Shown piece after piece: positions 58,023 through 64,000 of a stretch of DNA of 64,000 nt (its first letter is position 1; the number at the start of each line of letters is the position of its first letter). The notes beneath the pieces were generated by a model. That model was not told the origin of the DNA, searched no databases, and saw only the letters and a list, made by a program, of their open reading frames with translations. Source of the stretch: Cercospora beticola (Eukaryota > Ascomycota > Dothideomycetes > Mycosphaerellales > Mycosphaerellaceae); the NCBI RefSeq assembly GCF_033473495.1, contig NC_088936.1, forward strand, positions 992,001 to 1,056,000, read 5' to 3'. Both the position numbers and the translations under genes were made by a program.

Positions 58023-58879
58023 GATTAGCGGTTTCCGTGAACGGCGAGAATGATCGTGGTATACTGGCCTGCAAACAGACAGCTGCACTTCAACTGATAT
58101 AGCAGTCCATTTCTCCAGCCGTCTCTGACAGTGCAACGGTGCCGTCCCTCCAGCCACTGTGCGACAAGCGGCTCAGATTCTAGACATGGAGTGGGGAAGA
58201 ATGCACATTCCAGCATACGCGCAGCGGCGCCTATTGGTGAAGCCAAGACTTTCCAGCTATCAAGGAGGTCGTTCTACATTCTGATCATGCAAGAACGCGA
58301 ATGGAGCGTGGACAGGTTCCATGACAGCAGATTTGTAAGTGCTATTTCTGTCAATTCAGCGAACACATGTTGCTTGTCACTTTTGAGGTGGCCTTCCCGG
58401 TCTACTGTGGCATCATCCCCAGAGAGGCTATTGGCTTTTCGATCGTCCTCTCTGTTGGCATTCTGGTACATTCAATATCTCGAATCACTACCGTCGTCTG
58501 GAATCGGCTTATTGCCGTGCATCAGTACGTAGGTACTAGGAGCTGTTATACTGAACTTGAGCCCCTCCATGGGACTACTTGACGCTCGCGACACTATGAA
58601 AGTCGGTCAAGAGATGGAATCTCCTCTTTCTCGTTCAAGAAGACCCACAGAAATGTCCGACGGGAAAGAGGCGGGAGACTTGTCGACGCATAGCGATCGT
58701 TTCATAACACTCTATCCATGTGGTTGTACAGAAACAGCACTGTTGAAACAAGTTTCACATCTCTCAGGACGATGAAACATTCCTCATGAGTTGTTCAACA
58801 GCTGTATGAGAATCAGATAGAAATATCAGCATTATTTGCACTTCGATTTACTCAATTGATCACCTGCATAACATTAGCA
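58023..58879. other. Divergent intergenic region, no gene seen
   Basis: About 860 bases between two outward-facing genes. Frames up to 133 codons overlap and show no features. Confidence 0.4.
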
Positions 58880-59666
58880 ATGAGCAGAACCATGAATCGC
58901 GGATCGTAAGAAACCATTCTCGAGTCCCAAAGCACAAATTCTGACATTAGATAGCGACATCGAAAACAAAATCTCTCCGCGGCCAAACATCAGCCCCATC
59001 ATCTGTCAACCAGACTCCTGCATCCTACTCTCGAAACTTCCTCGTGAATTACGAGACGAGATCTGGCGATACCTCGTCGTTCCAGCGCGCGACATCACAA
59101 TCTTCAAGCCCAAATCTAACGATGTCAGCTGCGAGACAGAGCGACCGAATTGCTGCTACACGGTCCCACAACCATTCACCATCAACACCTGTCGACAGAT
59201 GCGCACGGAAGTGTCTCGAGCCTACTACGCCTTCAACACCTTCCGCAGCCCGATCGACGACAAATGCAATATGAAACTTGTCTATTGGATCAGATCATTA
59301 TCCGCAGATGACAGACGAGCGATTAGAAAGGTTGTTGTTGAACTCCGATTGAGCTATGCGACGACGCCTCGGGAAGAGAAGCAGTTGCGGATGCTAGCAG
59401 ACCTGCGGGATTATCCAAGTCTGTGTCTCTTCATGGAGACAATGTCGGAAATTGATTTTGATCATCGTAAGCTGCAATATGATAACGGCTCGTCAGGTTC
59501 GCAGGACAAGTCGGTTGTGCAGAAGTGGTTCGCGAAGATGGAGATTTTGAAACAACAGGCAGTTGAAGCTGCTGCGTGGCGGGCAACAGAAGAACGCTTC
59601 TGGCAAGTTGTAAGATTTGACGTGGATTTGGTGGGATCAAGGCGTCCCTCAGTAAAGCAATCATGA
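58880..59666 (+). CDS. 2EXR/F-box-like protein
   Basis: About 245 residues from a 26-nt first exon (58880-58905, MSRTMNRGS) and 58955-59666, joined by a 49-nt GTAAGA...TAG intron. The intron is needed because the coding frame of exon 2 has no ATG before 59199. The start of exon 2 encodes the diagnostic block LLSKLPRELRDEIWRYLV, followed by TINTCRQMRTEVSRAYYAFN, the layout of fungal 2EXR (F-box-like) proteins. The C-terminal half is helical, with two tryptophans in a WRATEERFW segment. The function of the group is unknown. Confidence 0.7.
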
Positions 59667-60186
59667 GAGATTCGCCTGCCCTCCGACAAGGCGAGGATTT
59701 GCAAACGAGCAAACAGGTCCGCCGCGAGACTTCCGACACAGTCTATTCACTAGAAGGATTCAACTTCTGTATCTCCCAGTCTCTTCGTTCCCCAATGGAG
59801 CTCAATGCGACGAGCTGGCGAGGCACTTGTGGCATGTTCCGGAGGCGATCGCCAAGAGTAATTGTCCAGTCATCGTGCGCTTGAAGGACCTCTTTGTTTT
59901 CAGTATTCATGGGACGTCAGAAATCATGATCGCCATTGTCAACTCCCCAGGAATCATCGCCATCAATCGCGTTCGTTTTGCCGTTGCTGAGGGCGAGGGA
60001 GACAAGTGCTACAAGCCAGATGATATCTGCATCGAGGCAAAGTTTGAGAAACCCTGTGACGCTCTCCTCAACCTGATGGTGGAAAACACTCATCAGTGCC
60101 AGCCCAAAGTATTCACTTTGAGTATGCGTCGTTTGCGGCAGTTGGTCTTCGAGGTGGTCTACCAGGGAGTTTCGCTACTATGCTGA
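59655..60186 (+). other. Long open frame without ATG, possible 3' exon
   Basis: A frame open from 59655 to TGA at 60184-60186 reads like coding sequence from about 59790 (CDELARHLWHVPEAIAKS, then CPVIVRLKDLFVFSIHG and DDICIEAKFEKPCDALL), but its first ATG lies about 120 residues in. It could be the last exon of a gene whose start I cannot place, or a decayed gene. No domain recognised. Confidence 0.3.
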
Positions 60187-60535
60187 CCCCATGGCTCACT
60201 CATCAACTCAACTTTACAAATCTCAATCCTCCTTGCTCGAATACATGCAGATCCCCAGATCTGCACGAATTTGAGCACAGCCGCAAGACTGGAATCGACA
60301 TCATAGTAAACTCATTGCATTCTTGATCAGAATTAGTTAGCAGGAAAGCAGCGCCATTACTCATCAATGTGCGTCAAAACAAAAATGATCGCTTCCAATC
60401 GCCAGTCTTTGATCGTACACTTCCCCCCTCTTATCACACCGCTCGCTGGTAAAACCTTTCCTCATTGGCTCATTCAGGGCCCCAAATATATGTATTCACC
60501 TTTTCTTTTCTCCTCGATTTGCATGTTGGGCTTCC
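60187..60535. other. Intergenic, nothing recognised
   Basis: About 350 bases between the open frame ending at 60186 and the candidate small secreted protein. No feature is supported. Confidence 0.3.
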
Positions 60536-60770
60536 CTACTTCCAATGCTTCACAGCCTCCGGACCACCATTCTCATCTGCTCGATCATTGCATCGTGGGG
60601 CATCGTTGCATATCGGCCACTCTTCAGCGCTCGCGTTCAACGTAGGAGAGACATTGTTGCATTCATGACTACAGCCTGCGGCACTTCAGTCAATTGATCG
60701 TTGATTGGGACAAGAGTTGCCCGGCCAAACTCACGAACAGTGCGGCAATACCTAATAGATAAGCCACCAT
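60536..60770 (-). CDS. Candidate tiny secreted protein (tentative)
   Basis: On the minus strand an ATG at 60770 begins MVAYLLGIAALFVS, a short hydrophobic leader with a GTGAGTTTGG donor-like site inside it. After a CCGCAG acceptor at 60676-60681 another frame runs about 45 codons to TAG at 60536, with four cysteines in pairs (CSHEC, ICNDAPRC). To join the frames in phase, the weak GTTTGG donor at 60730 must be used (55-nt intron). The strong GTGAGT donor gives a frame that stops early. The model is therefore uncertain. Confidence 0.25.
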
Positions 60771-61736
60771 GGGGGGAACATCTTGACGGTGTTGTCGGCT
60801 TGACTTGGTTGCGTTCTCTGAATTGGTTGTAGGTGGAGGTTGTGGTAGTTGCAATCGTTGCTCGTTGGTGCGTTCAATCTGATGGTGGCATACAGCTCTC
60901 TTTTATATTCCTCCTGCACTCCCAAAGCTCTACGTACCAACGGCACTTGTTCCGCGTCCTCCGTGAAGCTCCAGCATCATCATCGCCACCATCGATCATG
61001 ATATTACTACATGGGGTTAGAAGGAGAAACTCACGATGTTTAATTCCTGGCTCTGACTGGTCAGTTGGCTCATGCCAACAACTTTTTCTCATCATTTCGG
61101 CTCATCGTCACGACGGGCCATCGCACAGAAGACGTCTACGACGCTCTATCACCATTTGCATGGAAATTCTTACTGTATCGAGACTGGTTCGCAATCGATA
61201 CCACGATCTTCCCAGAACAGCTTCCATCAATCGCCGTCTGTGCGAGTGTGGAGCAGCCAGTCACATGCCAAAGAAATTCGCCACGAAGGTGCAAAGTCCC
61301 GGAGATGTTGTTCCAACCTCTCACGAACTGCCGTTATCGTGGGTCGAGGGCGAAGGAGATGCTCGCAGTGGAAGTTTCTGAGGACGTGTCGTGATCATGT
61401 GGACTGGAATTGATCTTAATGTGGGGCGGTCATGCTGGGTCAGGGTGTTCGCAGATGCTCGAGAAGCTGGCAGACTTGGCTGAATTTTGTCAGCTAAGTT
61501 TCAAGCTGATGGACGATCGCCATGGCAAATCCTGGTGAAACTCTCTGCACAGATGGGGATTGGAGACTTGGAAGAGACCCTGATTGTTGCATTCGTGGGC
61601 ACGCGATCGACGATCTGGAGACTTCACTCTCGATGAATAGGACAAGAGGCACTGCCACCTTGGGAGAAGAAAGCTGAAAGTTTCAACTCATTGATTGATG
61701 GAGATCATATATCATGAGTGCACACTTCGTGCGAAT
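60771..61736. other. Intergenic, nothing recognised
   Basis: Nearly 1 kb of overlapping short frames (longest 182 codons on the plus strand) with no domain, signal peptide or RNA gene that I can support. Confidence 0.4.
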
Positions 61737-63463
61737 CTAAAGCTGACCACGGCGCACGTAGCGCTTGCCCTTTCCACGACCACGGAACTTGCTGAGCTTC
61801 ACAACGAAAGCTCCACGCTCGATGGTATTGACAACGACGTAGCCGGATGGGTACGTGTAGTGGTTCCAGGTTCCGACGAAAGTGGCGTTGCCACCACCTG
61901 GCTCGTTGTCGTCCTCTGGGTAGATGTCGAAGAATGCAACCTCCTCGATCTCGGATCCATCCTCCTTCTCTGGGATCGATGAGATATCGAGGACACGAAG
62001 TCCAGCGCCGTAATTGGACTGGTATGCCAAGCCATCGTAGATATATTGGTTGTGGTCGATGCTGCGGACGCCGCTCTTGTAAAATCCGGTATTCACCGGT
62101 TTCTCAAGTGATTCGATATTGAAGATATAAGTGACTGGGAAGCCATCGAGCGCTGGGGACTCTGGGCTGGCACGGTCTGGGCGGAGACCCTCGTCAAGTT
62201 CGTCGTCCATGATCAAGTGAGTCTGCCAGTTGGGGTCGATGACCCAGCCTAAAAAGCAACGTATCAGCCATGTGTGCTCATGAAGATCTTGCATATGCGG
62301 CAAATCTGACCTTGGTGAGTGTAGCTCGCGCCCTTGTATGGCGTCCTTGAAATGACTGTGCTGGCATTGCCGCCGTTCTTGTTTTCGACTAAGTATATCG
62401 TGAGCGTATCTTCCTGTAGAAGTTATTAGAAGGCATTCAGGTCTCAGGGAATAGGGAATACTCAAATTATAACCGTAACAAACGTCTTTTCCGTTGTATT
62501 TCTTGTCTGGACCGCGGTAGACAATGCATTGAGCGTCGTGGATGTACTGGGGACAAAAATTAGTGATCACGTGACTTGACGAGATTCCAGAGTAGAAGAC
62601 TTACACCATCCTGAGGCGCGCAGCCAGTCTTCTTTGGGTTCTTTGGGTCCTTCACATCGATGAAGATCAAGCCGGCCGCACAAGAATCGTTTCTTGGCTG
62701 AGCACCGACGGCAACGACATAGTTCAGCTCCTCGTTGACGACAACATTGTGCGATCGACCAGCTGGGAGCTCGTTGAACCATCCAGTGAGGTCTGTACGG
62801 GTGTCGAAGGTCTTTGGCCGACGGGGGCTCAGAGTGAGCAGCTTGCGCATATCGAAGAATTGCACTCCATGGTTCACAGCCTCGGATCCGACAACCAAGT
62901 AGTTGCCATTGGTCTTCAGCTCACGCCATTGCGATGGAAGAGCAGTGTGTTGCTGGGGCAGGCGTCCAAGATATTCCAGCTTGCCATCTCTGGTGACTTC
63001 AGCGAAAGCCACACCATCTGATTGTCCAATAGCGGCGAACTCGCGACGACCAAAGGTCCAACCCCAAGAGCCAGAACCGGAGCTGTCGTTGCCACCAAGC
63101 TCGGCGTGTGACTTGAAGTCGTACAGATCCGTGTCCTTGCAGCGGAATGTCTGGAGTGGGTCACCCTCCTTGGCGACTGCCAGCCCGTTGCGGCACTTCA
63201 CTGACTTTCCCTTGCCGCTGGACCATTTATCGAAGCCAGACCACTTTGCACTCTGGTAGTCGCCGGCAACCTCGTGTTCGTGCCACTGCCTCATCTTCTC
63301 CTTGAAGGTTGTCAGTAAACGAACCGTTGATGTCGCCAAGCCGAACACATACCTCCATAATGTCGCTGTGCACTTTACCCGAGACATAGTCTTCCTTGGT
63401 GTAGAAAGCGTTGGCAACGCCAGCGAGCGCCGGAATGGCGGCAGCAACGGCAGAGAACTTCAT
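61737..63463 (-). CDS. Secreted LVIVD-repeat (beta-propeller-like) protein
   Basis: About 500 residues from five exons: 63463-63353, 63300-62605, 62546-62462, 62409-62311 and 62248-61737 (introns 52, 58, 52 and 62 nt, all phases consistent). A signal peptide opens it (MKFSAVAAAIPALAGVANA). Repeats of the LVIVD type, also called choice-of-anchor B, follow: YLVVGSEAVNHGVQFFDMRK, GLIFIDVKDPKNPKKTG, then ASYTHQGWVIDPNWQTHLIM and GLRVLDISSIPE. The short third and fourth exons are invisible as open frames but restore the repeat order. Such proteins are predicted extracellular propellers with unknown ligands. A basic C-terminus (FRGRGKGKRYVRRGQL) is unusual for a secreted protein. Confidence 0.72.
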
Positions 63464-63540
63464 CTTGCCTGAGAATTGAACGTGATTTCCAGGAAAAGTA
63501 TCAGTTGGCTGTGATCAATGGTCCTGGGGAGCAAGGCAAA

Positions 63541-63547
63541 TTTTATA
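63541..63547 (-). promoter_or_regulatory. TATA box of the LVIVD-repeat gene
   Basis: TATAAAA on the minus strand, 78 bases upstream of the ATG at 63463, supports that start codon and the gene orientation. Confidence 0.45.
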
Positions 63548-64000
63548 CAACTATCAGACCCGCAGATCTCTGCCTAGAAGGCATTGGGGGTGCATTCCAC
63601 ACGCCTTCGCTTGCATAGTACGAACCATTTCCACGAGGTGGATAGCGGGACAACGATGATACCTTCCTGTCGTAGTAAGTTGCCCTTCCAAGAGTTTGGC
63701 AGCACATGCGCTCAAGCTGGAGAAGTGCTTGAGGCGTCTTGGTATGGATGCAGCAAGCATATGAGCCAAGCCAGTGAGAGCTTCTCGGTGTGCTGTGGTT
63801 GGTGTACTATAAGCTCGCCAAGGCTGCACACATTAGTGCCAAGATAATGGAAGTGGCGTACGCCGGACTCCATCTTTGATATGCAATTTGACCTGTCGAC
63901 TGAGAGCCTGTGACCGTGTGTGAACACTTTGGAAGAAGATAGAGCTGCATTTGTCCGGTCCCGATCGCCAATGTGAGAGAGGTCATTCAACCTGGCAGTA
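63548..64000. other. Right window edge, nothing recognised
   Basis: About 450 bases upstream of the LVIVD-repeat gene. Two opposing frames of 87-92 codons overlap each other and neither is supported. Confidence 0.35.

Overview
The window looks like a piece of a filamentous ascomycete genome. The class Dothideomycetes, possibly Mycosphaerellales, is an inference. Genes have short 45-70 nt GT-AG introns. There are HET-domain genes, F-box-like genes, a highly reducing polyketide synthase (HR-PKS) locus, a GH55 glucanase, a DUF3433 membrane protein and secreted carboxylesterases. The first 7.2 kb carries the signature of repeat-induced point mutation (RIP): CpA and TpG are almost absent and former coding frames are full of TAA/TAG.

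Layout. 1-7240: AT-rich, RIP-mutated repeats. These hold two same-orientation copies of one LINE retrotransposon (endonuclease and reverse transcriptase motifs are still readable), then unidentified degenerate coding remnants, ending in nested inverted repeats at a sharp border. 8.2-19.8 kb: carboxylesterase, HET protein, GH55 exo-beta-1,3-glucanase and a large DUF3433 membrane protein. 21.0-34.2 kb: a probable secondary-metabolite locus with an OPI3-like phospholipid methyltransferase, a DHA2-type MFS transporter, a GNAT-like protein, an HR-PKS and an Old Yellow Enzyme. The PKS has lost the N-terminal part of its acyltransferase, including the nucleophile motif, and has a second frame break before the ER domain, so it is probably dead or has an assembly error.

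34.5-45.9 kb: an F-box protein, a gene-poor 2 kb with a frame-broken small secreted cysteine-rich ORF, a DUF2828/vWA protein, a second F-box protein, a second carboxylesterase and a small mitochondrial LEA-like protein. 46.2-64 kb: an unrecognised multi-spanning membrane protein, a HET protein, a cytochrome P450, a third HET gene with one in-frame TGA, a Thr/Pro/Glu-rich mucin-like secreted protein, a 2EXR-like protein, a possible tiny secreted protein and a secreted LVIVD-repeat protein.

Taken together this is an accessory, transposon-flanked region rich in self/non-self recognition, secreted and metabolite genes, several of them decaying. No tRNA, rRNA or CRISPR array was seen. All exon boundaries were read by eye from splice consensus, phase and family similarity.
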